Counted from the first letter of the stretch, positions 1 to 11,949 are shown. The stretch is 52,726 nucleotides of DNA from Acanthaster planci (GCF_001949145.1 NW_019091650.1:126001-178726), one strand, 5' to 3'. Made by a program: numbers and translations. Notes: generated from the letters alone by a model not told the origin.

Positions 1-3000
1 GTCGTTAAGGTCGCGCTCAGATTACATTGGAGTTGATTAAGTACTGCGGACTTTGCACACAAAAATAGAGAACTTCTGTTCTCATGACACAAAGAAACTG
101 ATTCAACAGTCCAGCCAGCTCAGTTAGTCGGTGTTTTCATAGCAAGTAAAACAGAGATTCCTACATGAACGAGTTTGAAACTACTCTTCATTTCATGACA
201 CATATTTGACTATACTTTTTTAATACTTTACGGATTCAGGAATTTTTGGGTACAGTTATGATGTAAGAATTTCCAAATTGTAACCACACCTAGCTGCAGA
301 AGTATTGTTGAAATTAAAGCGTGATTCGTTGTTCATTTTTTCCACTTCTCGAGAACAGAAAGAGCTGGAGGTCTTTGTTTTTCCCTGTCACGTTGTACAT
401 TTTTTGGTTATTTCGTGAAAACGTACACACATGAAAAACTTGTTTCTTTTGTTACATTTCAAGACTCGCGCTCATTTTTTTTGTTCATTACCGTTCGCGC
501 CGCATGGATAAACTCGCATCCTCACTGTGGAGATCGAGTTTTGTGTTAAATGTTTGTTTATAGTTAATATCAAACTAAACAACATTCTTCTTTGAAAATT
601 TTTCTTTGAATCAAATTTGGTAAAAAAGGCTGGAAAAGTTTAGATCCAAAAATGACTGATTTTCCAGGTTTATGCCACTTCATGAGAACACCGACGAGTT
701 GGCGGATGTTGCAATATGCACTGCGTGACTGAGCATAGCAACACGCAAGGTATAATTCAAAAGAAAAGTTACATTGAGTTTGAACGCTTTGGATGTTGAT
801 TGGAGCCTGTCCCTGGCGTCACATAAGCTATAGTGCATAGTACAATGGGCGTTCACAGACAGAAATGTGCCCTAGATTTCTGCCTACCGGTGTTCGCTGA
901 TTGATGAGTATTTCTTTTGAACGGCATGCTTTAACCAGAGTGATCTATTTTGTGTCACGTCCAAAGACAAAATGAGGACGTCTGTTCAGACACAAGTTAT
1001 TGGATCGGGGGAAGATGGGGATTTTATGCAATTGAGGTCTGTAAATATCGACCAGCGTCACAAAGTTGAGGTTTTGGAATCTGTGACTAAGATTGGAACT
1101 CTATTCCTATACACTTACTGCAAAAACTGAAGACGGCGTTTAAGACTGAGTGGCGTCTGTACTAGATGAGTGATTCTGTGCCCCCAAACCGTAGGTTTCA
1201 TGCAGAGCTGAAACGGCTTTTCAGGATATGTTGAGCAGACACATTAAAGGAAGACTCTAAATCTTTAATCATGTAAACTAATATTGTGATGTGAAGGTGC
1301 AAGTAGGCCTATGAACGCATGCTAGGATTACGAGCACCACTTGACGTGGATAAGAACTGTTGGTTCCAGAGGTCGGTCGCGTCGTCAGACGAACGGCTAG
1401 CTTTAGAAATACACTGTTTCAAATGCCCCTCGTAATAAGCGCCAGTTCTTACTCTCGATTTTTTTTCTCTGTTGACTGAATGGTCTTTTGAATCATAGGT
1501 ATGGCGTTTCCGATTACAGTATGCGAGACAGACTTAACTAACCGTTCCATAAAACAAATCTTTTTCGAGAACACTGCCGTGGTGCCCGGCTTGCATTTTA
1601 ATGGATCGACTTCCTAAAAAAGCAAATGACACAGCACAGACTGGCGGCAAAACTTAACGCGCAGACTTCATACTTCACCTTGCCTTCACCGGAAATCTAC
1701 ATTGTCGAAACTTCATTGTTTACTTAGAAAAGGAGGTGGACGGTTAACAAAGCGTGGCAATCAGTTTTTCACTTGAGGAAATTGGAGTGAAAACACATCC
1801 AGGTTTCAACTCCACGATTGTCATGTGAGTTAACATTTAGGAGGTAACTGCAGCAAATCACCATTGAGCGCTTCCGACAAGACCTCACGCTGACTTGTCC
1901 TCCTCGCTTTGAAGGCGCGGGTATACAAGGATTCGCTGTCCTGATGTGAACTTTTGAGCGCAACATGCAAAGTGGCAAACGGAAGACAAACCATTCTCAG
2001 ACACTCGGTCAAACAGTCGCGGGAATGTAGCCTCCTTCGGGCTGTCCCATGTGTTGCTTTGTTAAAGTTTGACAAGAGGTGGTTCAGCTTCTCCCGACTC
2101 ACACTCTTCCGTGTCCCCCGGGGGTCAGGCGATTGCAGTGGCGCGATGCTACAATCTTGGAACATTATATTTGACGGGTCGACCAAGTTTTCTCAGCAAT
2201 TCATGAGTTGTCTCGGGAGAAATCCACGCTCGAAGTGAGCTGCGGTCAGGCAGCATTGTTTAATGGGGTCTTGCTGTAAAGATCTCTTGTAACGGTTCCA
2301 GCGTAATATCCCGCAAGCCTTGTTTTCATAAAAAATGATCTGCATTTCGCCTGAGGTTTGAAAAATCGAGTATTCTAAGAAAGGTAAAATTTCCTACCTT
2401 GAGGACTGATAATATTTCCGTGCGATGAAATCTTTCCCTTTAGTTAAATGAGTAAGCCTGTATGAACGTTAATAACGTGTGACTTACAGCAATCATTATA
2501 CGAGATGAACGGGGCGGTGTCGACTTTCTATCGCATGTGTATCATAGAAAGGAACAGAAAGAAGATTTGCACATCTCTTTGTATAGCTCCCAAAATCGGA
2601 TTAAAGGCTGTTGTAATTCGGCACGGTTGTTTTCTTTTTATTACCGGCTTATCTCAAGATCATATTTTTCCACCTGTTCTAGAATTTCAAACATCTCATA
2701 GATTTATCATTTAATTTTATCGGCGTACCACTGACCACGCTTTTTTTTAAGATTTAATACCAAAAAATAATCAAATAGATCTCATCGGAGACTTACTCAA
2801 GCCTTCTGAGCCATTTTAATCTAATCCCTCATATCTAAGGTAATTAGATTACAGTCTGTGGTTAGCAGGTCTTAGCGCATTGGCGTTATTAATTTCTGCG
2901 TCGATTTAGATACAATGTCACCCCGTGGGGCCATATGGTGTTTTTGTCCTAGTGTATTAGGTGGTTTCTTCCAGCCCTTTTCGAAACCGTCTGATGTGTT

Positions 3001-3635
3001 GAACTGTGGAATATAATTTACTAGAAGTCTTTCCGTCTTGCTGGGAACTGAAAGGGGAGGAGTGGGTATTTTGATACCGGTACCATGCAATTGCTGAAGT
3101 AACTTCAAAGAGCAGTGTAGTGTTGGTTAGCGCGGTGAACTTTGCAGATTAAAATGAGCACAGGCCTACAAGACTAAAATGCCAATGTTTTTAAAGTGAA
3201 TTTGTCCGCATTATAAAGATACCATTATGCCATAGGTGTAGAGTTGGAGGACGTTTATGGACAACAATAACCTCTGGTTCAATACATCTTGCTATGCATG
3301 GTATTTAATGTACAATGAGTCTGTGTAGCCTCATGGCACATCTGCATAAAGGTGTACAAGGGTCTTGCATGTACGGTGGCCTAGGGTCCTTATGTGCTTG
3401 GACAGTACATCCCTCCCAACTTTAGGTGCTTTGCACGTCTTTAATATCGAATAAAATAGTGAATTTAGAAGGCATTTTAATTAAGAAAACCTTACAGCCG
3501 CAGAATTATTGCTTCTTGAGCGGTATTGATGTGAGTTATTTGGGTTGTGACCCATTTCGGAACAATTACTGAAATATAACTAATTTAAACATATATACAA
3601 TGAGTCATTAGGTAAACTGGGTTTGTACCATGAAT
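1..3635. other. non-coding stretch, nothing recognised
   Basis: AT-leaning DNA with many stops in all frames. The longest open frame is on the minus strand (ATG at 2165, stop at 1830); it lacks a signal peptide, a recognisable domain or a credible upstream splice acceptor, so I do not call it a gene. The palindrome TAGGCCTA occurs at 1304-1311. No RNA gene or clear repeat was recognised. The part below 3635 could hold the 3' LTR of the neighbouring retroelement, but I could not define its ends. Confidence 0.6.
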
Positions 3636-3661
3636 ACTTGTCCCTTCTCCCTTCTTTTTTT
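3636..3661 (-). other. possible polypurine tract
   Basis: The minus strand here is nearly all A and G (an A-run, then GAAGGGAGAAGGGA), lying about 240 bp after the pol tail stop. Ty3/gypsy elements prime plus-strand DNA from such a tract placed directly before the 3' LTR. No TG...CA LTR could be delimited next to it. A second purine run next to a TG dinucleotide lies near 3409-3425, so the true tract is uncertain. Confidence 0.35.
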
Positions 3662-3895
3662 GGTTTGTTTTGTTTTGGTGTTACATTTACATGCACAAAA
3701 ACAGTAGAGTACATAAACTTCGTACATGTAGTTTGAGCGAACAAGCTTTGAGATAAATAGAGGGGGAAAAGTCAGTGTTCAGTGTTCTCAGACAGGATCT
3801 TGGTTCAGAATGCAGACAGAGTATAGGATGTCACATAGTACTTGAGATGTGCAGGTTGTTTCCGCATTGTGTGTCTCCGATGGTTTGTTAGCGTT

Positions 3896-4111
3896 CTAAG
3901 TGGTGTTCTCAGGCGGTGTCTCCTGGGTAGTGTCCGTAGGGTCAGGCGTGTCCCCAGTATCTTGTGGGAGTGTTTTGAAGAATGAGGAATTCCGAGTGAT
4001 TTGTTGTCCTTCGTGTTCAACTGTTATCATGGGACCCTTGATGCCGACGACCTTGTACGGGGGTGGGTTGTAGGGGGTTTGTTGCTTTCCAATGAAACCA
4101 TTGCGTTTCAC
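3896..4111 (-). pseudogene. Ty3/gypsy pol C-terminal tail fragment
   Basis: This open stretch ends in a stop at 3896 and holds the post-integrase tail typical of K02A2.6-like elements: a Pro-rich PYNPPPYKVV segment, then a segment with ITRNSSFFK near the end. Similar tails in this group follow the integrase and may assist binding to chromatin or DNA, but that function is inference. It is out of frame with the integrase fragment upstream, so it is part of a broken pol gene. Confidence 0.75.
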
Positions 4112-4162
4112 CAGGACTGGGTAACCGCAGTTTATGGTGTCTGTCTCTTGGTCATGTACTTT

Positions 4163-4438
4163 TTAAGCATTTTGCTTCATCGGGTATTTCTTGAGTTTGT
4201 CGCGATCGCGCAACTCTCGATCAGAGTCGCTTTTATTGGTGCTTCCTTCTGGGATGCATGTGCGAATGTTGCGGCCGAATACGAGTGTTGCAGGTGGAGA
4301 TCTGGTAGTCGCGTGTGGCGTTGCGCGATAGTTTCGTAGAAGCTTAGGGTCTATGTAGTTCTTGCCTCCACGGTTTGTGTTCTGCGTGTGCGATGCGATA
4401 AGCTTTTTTGAGAGTTCGCATGAACCGTTTCTAGGCAT
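4163..4438 (-). pseudogene. integrase C-terminal fragment
   Basis: The segment contains YRATPHATTRSPPATLVFGR, which matches the conserved region after the integrase catalytic core in K02A2.6-like elements (pattern YR.TPH..T..SPA.L.FGR). The first part of this open frame is shifted relative to the element's reading frame; the alternative frame reads a RFMRTLKKA-like segment. A frameshift therefore lies around 4340-4430. Downstream the frame is rich in Asp, Arg and Lys before its stop. Confidence 0.8.
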
Positions 4439-4742
4439 TTGCTCTTGGCCATTGGGGTGTTATGCATCGATGCTTGAAACCGAGATAGGCCGCGAATTTC
4501 TTGAAGTCTTCACTGCCGAATGGCGGGCCGTTATCAGTGCGGACAGTATGTGAAACTCCAAACTGTGAGAATATGGCATCCCTGAGTTTGGGGATGACGA
4601 CCGTTGCAGACGTGGTTGTAACAGTTTCAACGACAGGATAGCGGCCGTAGTCGTCTGTCACAACAAAGGGATGTTCACCAGAAGGTAAGTCAGCAAAGTC
4701 TATGCTTACTTCCAGCCATGGTGCAGCAGGCAATGCAGACAT
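4431..4742 (-). pseudogene. integrase catalytic core fragment, catalytic Glu region lost
   Basis: This is a retroviral-type integrase (rve fold) with two of the three acidic catalytic positions visible: Asp in VSIDFADLP and Asp in VRTDNGPPFGSEDF. The next conserved block (TPQWPRANA) runs straight into a TAG stop, exactly where the third acidic residue (Glu of a G-E-x-E-R-F-like motif) should follow. A codon-level deletion plus this stop removes the DDE triad. The enzyme would have inserted element cDNA into the host genome; this copy cannot. Confidence 0.9.
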
Positions 4743-4994
4743 TTACAGGGGTTCGCGTAGTGTGCTGGGTGATGTCGCTTGGCAGGGAACGCAGTGGTTA
4801 AATTTGTGTTTGACCAGCCGATCAATGCCAGGGAACCAGACTTGTTCCCTTAGCAACTGCTTATTTTTCTCGATGCCCTGATGTCCTTCATGAACTAGGT
4901 CAATTATTTGGCCTTGGCACAACATGGGAATGACAATACAATGTCCCCACATGACCAGTTTGTTGCTCGGGACCACTGTCAGTTCGTCATGCAT
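4743..4994 (-). pseudogene. integrase N-terminal zinc-binding (HHCC) fragment
   Basis: The translation contains HEGHQGIEKNK, a VWFPGIDRLV block and a C-x2-C pair in NHCVPCQA, the layout of the H2C2 integrase zinc finger in Ty3/gypsy elements. The order and spacing agree with an integrase N-terminus directly upstream of the catalytic core. The two segments are nearly adjacent, so this is one of the better preserved stretches of the element. Confidence 0.9.
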
Positions 4995-5006
4995 CCTGTG
5001 AAGACT

Positions 5007-5276
5007 TTATTGTGTGCTATTTGTCTTTAGATTGGGTGCCTGCTTGACAGCTTTCCAAGCGTTGTTTCTCAAGGCCGTAATGCATAGCTGTAATGCACAG
5101 TTGATTTCAGTTGCACTTTCCAAGTCCCTTAATGTAACAGTCTTGGGAATTGCGTTATTTTTGGCATGGTGGACTTCTTGTTCCGCCATTTTCTCCTCGT
5201 GGCTTTCTGGTTTGTTCGATGGAAGATGGTGCCTGGAGAGGTAGTCAGCCGGGTTAAGCTTACCAGGCTTGTACAC
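5007..5276 (-). pseudogene. RNase H to integrase connection fragment
   Basis: It begins with YKPGKLNPADYLSRH, a very typical segment at the end of Ty3/gypsy RNase H, where retroelements read Y.PGK.N.AD.LSR. It is followed by a charged linker with a NNAIPKTVTLRDLESAT segment that leads into the integrase. The frame stops before the HHCC domain starts. Confidence 0.88.
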
Positions 5277-5354
5277 ACCTTGGAACCTGTATTCTTGTAG
5301 CTTGAGGATCCAGCGTTCTCACAGGCGGATTGCTGTGGAGGTTGTTGAACAATG

Positions 5355-5585
5355 TCACAAGTGGTTGTGATCGGTTATGATCTCATAGTTCAGTGTTGCC
5401 GCATAGGTACAGATGATAGTGCAACGTTCCCCACGTGGCTGAGAGCGCCTAGCGTTCGATCCGTGAATATCCCTGCTCGACTGGTGTGAGCGACCTGCTT
5501 GCCATACTAACAATAGATTGTTTCCATCTTTGTCAGTCTGAGCGAGGATTACCCCTAGACCAACGGGGCTTGTATCTACAATCAA
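5355..5585 (-). pseudogene. RNase H fragment
   Basis: The fragment opens with VDTSPVGLGVILAQ, the first catalytic-Asp block of Ty3/gypsy RNase H (usually DASP.GLGA.L.Q), and ends with YEIITDHNHL, the late catalytic-Asp block (ITDH.PL). The middle, where an EREALAIVW-like Glu block is expected, is scrambled and probably frame-shifted. RNase H removes the RNA strand during reverse transcription; this copy looks inactive. Confidence 0.88.
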
Positions 5586-5764
5586 CTGAGTGGCTTTATC
5601 TGGGTCGTAGTATGCTGTGGAGCAGCTGGTTGCATGACGTTGTTTGATTTCGCGAACTGCATTGTTATGTTGCTTTGGTCACGTCCAGTCAGTGGACTCG
5701 CGTGTGAGGTCCAGTAGCGGTGCTGAAATCATCGCAAGATCGGGGATGAATCTGCTGCAGTATG

Positions 5765-5944
5765 TCACGAGGCCAAGCTGGGTACCTCGCTGACAGTTTG
5801 AGGGTCAGTGGCATTGAGGATCGCCTTGAATTTCTGAGGGTCTGGCGAAACGCCCTGTGCACTGAATGTGTGTCCGAAGAACTCAATGCTGTCGCCATTG
5901 AACTCACATTTCGCTTTGGTTAGTGTGAGGTTACGGTCCTTCAT
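5765..5944 (-). pseudogene. reverse transcriptase thumb fragment
   Basis: This is a 59-codon open stretch with KCEFNGDSIEFFGHTFSAQG, the segment just after the RT palm in Ty3/gypsy elements (pattern KC.F....I.FLGH..S..G), then SPDPQK. The palm segment upstream ends in a stop at 5951-5953 in another frame, so a frameshift lies at about 5945-5955. It ends in TGA at 5767-5765, where the RT should continue. Confidence 0.85.
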
Positions 5945-5950
5945 CCTCTG

Positions 5951-6502
5951 TCAGCATGCATGGAGTCTGTCGTTCATCTCCTCTTGCGAGCGTGCAAATA
6001 CCAGGATGTCATCACTGATATTGATAACACTGTCAAGTCTTTGGAGTGATGACTGTATGAGGTTCTGAAAAACCTCTGCAGCCGATGTGACTCCGAAATG
6101 TAGTCGCTTATATCGGAACAGTCCGACGTGAGTGGAGAACACGGTTATGTACCGCGACTCCTCAGTGAGCTCAACTTGGTGGTATTCTGCATTCAAGTCC
6201 AGCTTTGAGAAGACTTTGGGTCCACTGACTTTTGCGATTATGCCATCAATTGTAGGCTTTACATGGCGTTCGCGTTGGACTGCCTTGTCTGCGGCTCGCA
6301 TGTCTACACAGATGCGAATTTGGTCAGGGCTCTTGGGTTTTCGGGACAACGTGAATAGGCCTAGGTGAAACCCATGGTGTAGGTGCATCACTAAGGAGTC
6401 GCTGTAATTCCTTTTCCGTTTGTTTACGCACGTGAAAAGGAATTCTACGGTGACTGATTTCACGGACTCATCGACGTGGAGCCTGCATTTAGTGTTCTTC
6501 AA
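5951..6502 (-). pseudogene. reverse transcriptase palm/fingers fragment
   Basis: The 183-residue stretch carries ordered RT motifs: KLDLNAEYHQVEL (motif A, with the first catalytic Asp), RYKRLHFGVTSAAEVFQ (motif B region, usually RLPFGL.SAPE.FQ) and NISDDILVF (motif C). The ISDD form, rather than YxDD, is to my knowledge usual for the K02A2.6/Mag-like group and is not by itself a defect. The block is the longest unbroken part of pol. It is cut off from protease upstream and thumb downstream by frame changes. Confidence 0.95.
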
Positions 6503-6744
6503 TTTGCCAATTCCTTCGAAGCGGTCTGCGTAATTGGTTAGAATGTCTTGCTCGCTTTGCTGTGCTTTGCTTCGATATGTACGATACCACGAGCCTGGGC
6601 TGTGCTGAAACTAAGCAGTGTATCACAGTCCCCGTCTATAACAAAGAATGTGGCTTATGTTGTGGCGCCCGCCCTTGAACAAAGCAGGTGCTTCAAACGT
6701 GCCCGCGATTTGCAGAGGCTCGTAATTGTTGTAGTCCTATGTGT

Positions 6745-6936
6745 TCAAACGGGTGTGAGTTGGCGTTGCGAGTGTTGCCCGTTGCATGTCGCACGACTCA
6801 TGACGTTAACAGAGGCTCCAGTGTCAACTGTGACGTTCATGTGAGAGCCACACGTGTTAATGTTAACTCGCGGGTGCGTTTTCAAATTTGCCCGGTGGAT
6901 ACCGAATAGGTACTCCTCTTCGTCGTCGGAACTAAT
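6745..6936 (-). pseudogene. aspartic protease fragment
   Basis: This short open stretch holds VTVDTGASVNVMS, the retropepsin active-site block with catalytic DTG at 6817-6825. It is preceded by an acidic segment with DDEEEYLFGI, commonly placed before the protease in K02A2.6-like elements. A stop at 6745 ends it long before the second half of a protease domain; later pieces (about 6500-6740) lie in other frames. Confidence 0.82.
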
Positions 6937-6981
6937 TCAACATTTGCGACTAGCTTGTGTTTCCTTGAGCGCAGGCTGGGA

Positions 6982-7254
6982 TCAGTTTTGTGCTGTTTTG
7001 CAATTTTTACAGACTTTCTCAAAATGGTCTTGTTTACCACATTTTGAGCATTTATGTCCCTTTGCTGGACACGGCTGGTTCATGTGGAGATACGATCCGC
7101 CACAGTAAAAACGTGCGCGTGCGTGTTTTTGGCTTTGCGCCATGTCGGATAGACTTCTCAAAGCTGTACTTTTGCTTGACAACTTTATTGACAGCTGTCT
7201 GTGAACAAAGCACAACAAAGCAGTAAGAGCAGGTCCAGAACGCTGTAGCCACAC
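6982..7254 (-). pseudogene. gag nucleocapsid zinc-knuckle fragment
   Basis: The segment ends with a CCHC zinc knuckle, CSKCGKQDHFEKVC (C-x2-C-x4-H-x4-C), preceded by a Cys/His pattern (YCGG...CPAKGHKC) like the first half of the gag RNA-binding region in this group. The basic SQKHARARF segment also fits a nucleocapsid. The larger capsid domain that should lie upstream is absent beyond 7254, so the copy is truncated here. Confidence 0.88.
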
Positions 7255-10200
7255 AGCTATCTGAAGTTTAAATTTTTGTCAGGAGAATGACGACTCAACT
7301 CAAACGAACTGAGTCACAAGAGGGTAGAGCCCCTTTTGAGTAACAAAACGTTTTACCAAGTAACTGGTATTCAACCTGTTAGTATTGATCATGTCAAACT
7401 AAGTCATCTATCCAAGAAAAGAGCCATTCTGATGCCGTTTAATTTTTTATAGTTCAGCAAGATTTTTTTTAGAAATGCTTCTAACAGAGTGAGGAAAATT
7501 GGACAAAATTTGTTTAGAGGTAGCCCAATGCACTTATCAACAGGAAGGAGAGGAAGACTGGGAAATTATTGTGTGTGTTTTTTTCTTCCTTTTTTTGTGT
7601 GTTAAATATGAGTATTTTATGCAGAGTAGTTGGCAGTGTCGCGGCGTACTGCCGTCCTGCTTCAAGATACAGACGTTCATGTCACTTATGAATCTCTCGG
7701 TATTTTTTTCTCTTCATGAATGTTTGCGTGGTGTTGCACTACGCATGCCTGTTAGCCCTGGGGTCTCCTTTGCAAGAATAACCGGGGGAATCATATAAAT
7801 CCTTCTCAAATTTACTGCACTTCACGGCGAGAGTATTTCCTCTCAAGGCGAAATAATTCACACTCTGACACGTGAGAGTTCGACGATTATCGGCCTCGCT
7901 GAGCAGTTCCGAGCTGAAATCGATCACATCTGAACACATCGGCAAGACTGTCGACCAGAGGAATCACAAGTTAGTGGCACAGCGACAAACGAAGCGCAAC
8001 ACTCAACCCTAGGCTATACTATTGTATTGCTCAATCTCTTTAAAAAAACAGTGTAGTTGCCTCTGGTCTGTGGACTATGCTTGTAAGGGGGATGCAGCTA
8101 GCAAAGGCCGTCCTGCTCTGGGTGGCATGATTACGACAGCGTATCGAGTCCTGTGTCGATCTCTAGTGAGTTGCTGGAGACATGTATAATGAGCGCCCTG
8201 GTATAGATACCGCCTGTTGCAGGGTAATACACCAAGAGTACGGGCAGCGTGTAGTGTGAGGTTGTGGTCGTGTAAAGTATCCCTGTTCTGTTCAAGAAAA
8301 ACCAGACTTCTAAATTTCAAATCACCTTAGTACCTGCACACATGGTTTAGTCGATTTCCCCTTTGTCTCTGTTTAAAGGAGGTATAAATTTGGGTCCAAG
8401 CAAACGTCATTAAAGAGTATAAAAAGGCAACTATTTTCAACCGAAACATATCCTGCCAAAATGCTTTGCTTTTAAGAGCAACTTCAAGTTATGAGGGGCG
8501 TACAGGAGGTTTCAGAGAAATGTTATCTCTAGGCTTTTGCTTGTACACAAATTTTGAGATATCCAATCCATACGGTGACTTTTGACGGGGAGTTACTGCG
8601 GCATACACTCTGGCACACATAGAGACACAAATGGAAGGAAATCGGCAAAGGGGGGAAGAAACGGGGGAGAGTTGACTGCCAAATCCCCAAAGGAAACATT
8701 ATCGCAACTGCAGAGCAACGGACACAATTAGAGACTCGCTGAGCGGGCTGCATCTTAGGTGTCCTCCATCAGTGGAATTGGTTCATCTTTCAACGTTCTC
8801 GCGTCGGCCGGGGAATTATGAGCGCACATTAACCTACATGTTCGGCGTGTCGGGGGGGGGAAATGAAACACCGGCCGTGCCTTCAATTTTCCCCCTATTT
8901 GACAACGAGTGGACCGAGTCTTGTTTAGGTGCGACGTTTCCGATGCAGTGGAGGTGAAAATTGAGAAATCAAGACCGGCTCGGGGCACTCGAACGAAACT
9001 GGTTGAAGTTGGTCCCCGAGGAAGTAGTCTTTTAACAGAAGTCCCTCAACTGCAGTTGAGATTGTGTGAAAAGGGACACCTTCAGATTAGAATCTGGAGG
9101 GAAAAAATTATACTGTGAACCAAGGCAAAAGGGGACCGGTGTCTGTATGAAAATAGCAAATTAGATATTCGGTTGAGGAAGAAGCAGCAATATTTTATCA
9201 TAAGGACTAGGCCTATTTTACCGCACAGTGCGACATCTCGACAACTCAAACGTCTTGAAACACCATACAATTCCATGTGTTTTTGGAAGTTATTCCCCAG
9301 GAGCTAAGAAATGACGGTCTTCGTTCTTTTATTGGAAACTGTCACTTTGTAACAACTCTATTCGGGGGTGTTTAAAATCTGGTGCTCGTCTTTCAATCCT
9401 TCAACAGTGGCAGGGGTTCCAATCCACCTTAAACCTCACTGGTTTTTTTCCAGAACCCCAAGAAACCCGCTTCTCTGAAAAGATTTTCTTGTGCAGCACT
9501 TGACAAACTAAATGTTTATATATACAATTTTGATTTTGACAAGATATTTCGAGCGTGACGCTGCTTTTCAGTGGTGCCCTGACCTGTTTGACAAGAGACA
9601 AAATACACAAGTGGAGAATGGACTATAGAATATTGTAAAATATAATAAATACGGTGGAGTAAAGTCAAAATGAAATGGAATTTGTTGCACATTCCAACCC
9701 AACAACTGTTTTAGACGAAAATAATATTTCTGTCTGATAAGTATTCAGGAACTACATTATGTGTGAGTTATATTTCATTGAGGAAACAGTCATACCTGTT
9801 TGAAAATAATGTCATATTTGCTCGATATCGGCTGCGCTCACGTAGTGTGCAACGCCAATGAATAATGTGCTTGTTTAGGAATAAATGCCAGGAACTTGTG
9901 AAGTAGAGACGATGGGGCATCCTCAGCCACTCACTGTGCGACGTATAGTGCTGGCTCTCTGTGAACTGAAAAATAAATGGATGACCTTGGTTGTACTTTC
10001 GAAAATGTTAATTAGGCCGTATGGGCTATTTGTATCAGTCTATTACGTACACGTTACAGGCATGCACAAAATACTAATGCGACAGTTTTTCTGTGTTCGA
10101 TTATTCAGACATTCATCTGTGGACTGTGCTGTGGGCAGAGGTCCTTTGATTTTTGTTTTCTGTCTCTCTTGTGAGTTGAAGAAGCCTGAGGCACTCTTTT

Positions 10201-11900
10201 TTCTTCTATACTCGATAGCTCTGAGGTCAGACCGAGACGAGAATAGCACATCACTGCAGCAAAACAATCATGTTGACAATCTTTCTTTGCGCCGTCCAAC
10301 AGGATCACCAAGTCTTAAACTAAGCGGCTTATACAAATGTCTGCATTTGGGATGGTCTTGTTGGCGTCATTTCATTCGGAATATCAAATATTCCTTCAAA
10401 AAATAAGCAAAACAAATAACTCGCCCCACAAAACAAATTTTGAAGATTTATGGAAATGGGGTGCCAAATGCCTTAACATTCCTTTCGCCCAGCGGCTTTG
10501 GGATTGTTGTTTACGCGTTGACCTCATCCGATGCAACCCGGTAACGCGATCCGCGGCCATCTGCAGGAAAGAAATAACGCAAAGTTCCGTCACTTGTTCG
10601 ATTTCCGCACGTCTGCTGTATGCCCCCTTGGGGTGAAATAAACGCTCGCGTGCTACCGCAAACTTAACAGCAAATCGTAGAGACGCCAGTCAGTGGCTGG
10701 ACCGGGTCCCTCTTGCCTCATCTCTAGGAATGGGGAAATTTCTGCAACACTTCCATGTATATCCCCGGCCACTTGTCGTTTTGTCTGATAGTGTGGGTAA
10801 TGACCCAGTCACTGTCTGACCGGCGACAAAGCGTTCCTATGGTTACTTTGGTAACCAATTTGATACCAATTTCGAAATTTAGAAGCTCGATGTAGCCCTA
10901 CGAACTTTCTCAGTCAGTAGTTTCTATTATTGTCAAGTGTTCTCTTGCTACTTTATCCTGAAGTCCAGACGTCCTTTGGGCCTAGTTACAGTTCAGAAGC
11001 TATGCATTAAAAAAACTCTGCAATTTACACGCAAAAGTGTCTGAGGCTCGTAAACTATACCAGTCCAAATGTAAATGTGAGAAGAGTCGGGTAACCGATA
11101 ACCAAAGCTATACCGAGTAAGGACAAAATGCGGACAGTGATTATTAAATCGTGTGTTTCAACAAGAAGAAGCATTCCCTCTGTCTGTGCACGGATAACGC
11201 GTGCTCAACTCTCGGTGGTAGCTTAAGTGCGCTTAATCTCAGCGGATTCGTTTGAAAAAGGTACCTTTCAATGTTGAACCACTTAAAAGTAGTTGAACTG
11301 GACTTTCAAGAATTTCTTTTTCGTAATGAGAAGGTAAACTTTGGGTAAATCCAGCACGGGTCATTTACAGCTTTCCTCGTCAACTGGCGTCACTGCCTGA
11401 CCTATAACCACTTCAGCCCCTCCAGCGTCACCGATATGCAATGCGAGGCGATTAACCCGTTCCTATCACCCCCCCCGCTCGAAAAATATTGGCCGAGTGA
11501 TGCCGTGGCGCTGCGAACTATCCTCGCGTGTGGATTACGGCTGGGAGGCAATATTACTCAGGTCCAAGACTGGCGTTCGAGCTGAGATGGATCGATAAAA
11601 ATCCAAGGACTGGCTAGAGCGGGTCAGGTGACAAGAGTCTGCCAAGCGATGAGCTGCAGCACCACAAGCCTATACTGCCAAACCACTTAGCACGCGTCCC
11701 GTCAGCTCATGATTTTATGAATATTGAGGTCTTCACGAGCGACAGCCGGGCTGTTTATTTTACTTTTCAACTTTTTTGTCGGGGGCGATAAATGGTTGCC
11801 TTGGTTATGAACACCGGCCGCAAAGGTATACGGAAAAAACAAACAAGCTGTGTCTGCTTAGTAGGGCAAATACGGCCGTGGCGTATCGTTTAACCGTCTA
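7255..11900. other. non-coding stretch upstream of the GPCR
   Basis: No domain-bearing frame was found. One 173-codon plus-strand open frame (9885-10406) has no recognisable domain and ordinary intergenic composition; I treat it as chance. TAGGCCTA occurs at 9208-9215. The last kilobase becomes richer in CpG and GC, as expected near a promoter, but no TATA box or initiator can be assigned with confidence. Confidence 0.55.
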
Positions 11901-11949
11901 ATGTTCAGCCTTTATATCGCACGTTTTTTTAATTTCCTCTTTGGTGCAG
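11898..11949 (+). promoter_or_regulatory. putative 3' splice acceptor in the GPCR 5' UTR
   Basis: A CTAAT branch-point-like sequence (11898-11902) is followed by a T/C-rich tract (11921-11942) and GCAG ending at 11949. The coding ATG lies 34 nt later and an in-frame TGA (11954-11956) lies between them. This suggests that a non-coding first exon is spliced to the coding exon here. The tract is strong by eye, but there is no transcript evidence. Confidence 0.5.

Larger units (their letters stand above)
3636..7254 (-). mobile_element. decayed Ty3/gypsy LTR retrotransposon interior (K02A2.6/Mag-like)
   Basis: Reading the minus strand, the Ty3/gypsy order is complete: gag zinc knuckle (about 7100-7000), aspartic protease with DTGAS (6817-6825), reverse transcriptase (6502-5951), RT thumb (5944-5765), RNase H (5585-5355), connection segment (5276-5007), integrase zinc finger (4994-4743), integrase core (4742-4431) and C-terminal tail (to 3896). 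Frameshifts and stops separate almost every domain, so the copy cannot make Pol. The capsid part of gag is missing upstream of 7254, which points to 5' truncation. A purine-rich tract on the minus strand at about 3636-3661 resembles a polypurine tract, but I found no LTR pair, primer-binding site or target duplication. The ISDD form of the RT active site and the wording of the integrase and tail regions fit the K02A2.6/Mag-like group. The family call rests on remembered motif patterns, not on a search. Confidence 0.95.

Noticed and set aside
1830-2165. Minus-strand frame with dibasic sites and a segment (SVSREKLNHLL) faintly like the start of parathyroid-hormone peptides
   Set aside because: From the only ATG there is no signal peptide, a stop lies just upstream in frame, no good splice acceptor could supply one, and the likeness is only a few positions.
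9885-10406. 173-codon plus-strand open frame
   Set aside because: No domain, signal or splice context; composition like the surrounding intergenic DNA; about one frame this long can arise by chance in such a window.
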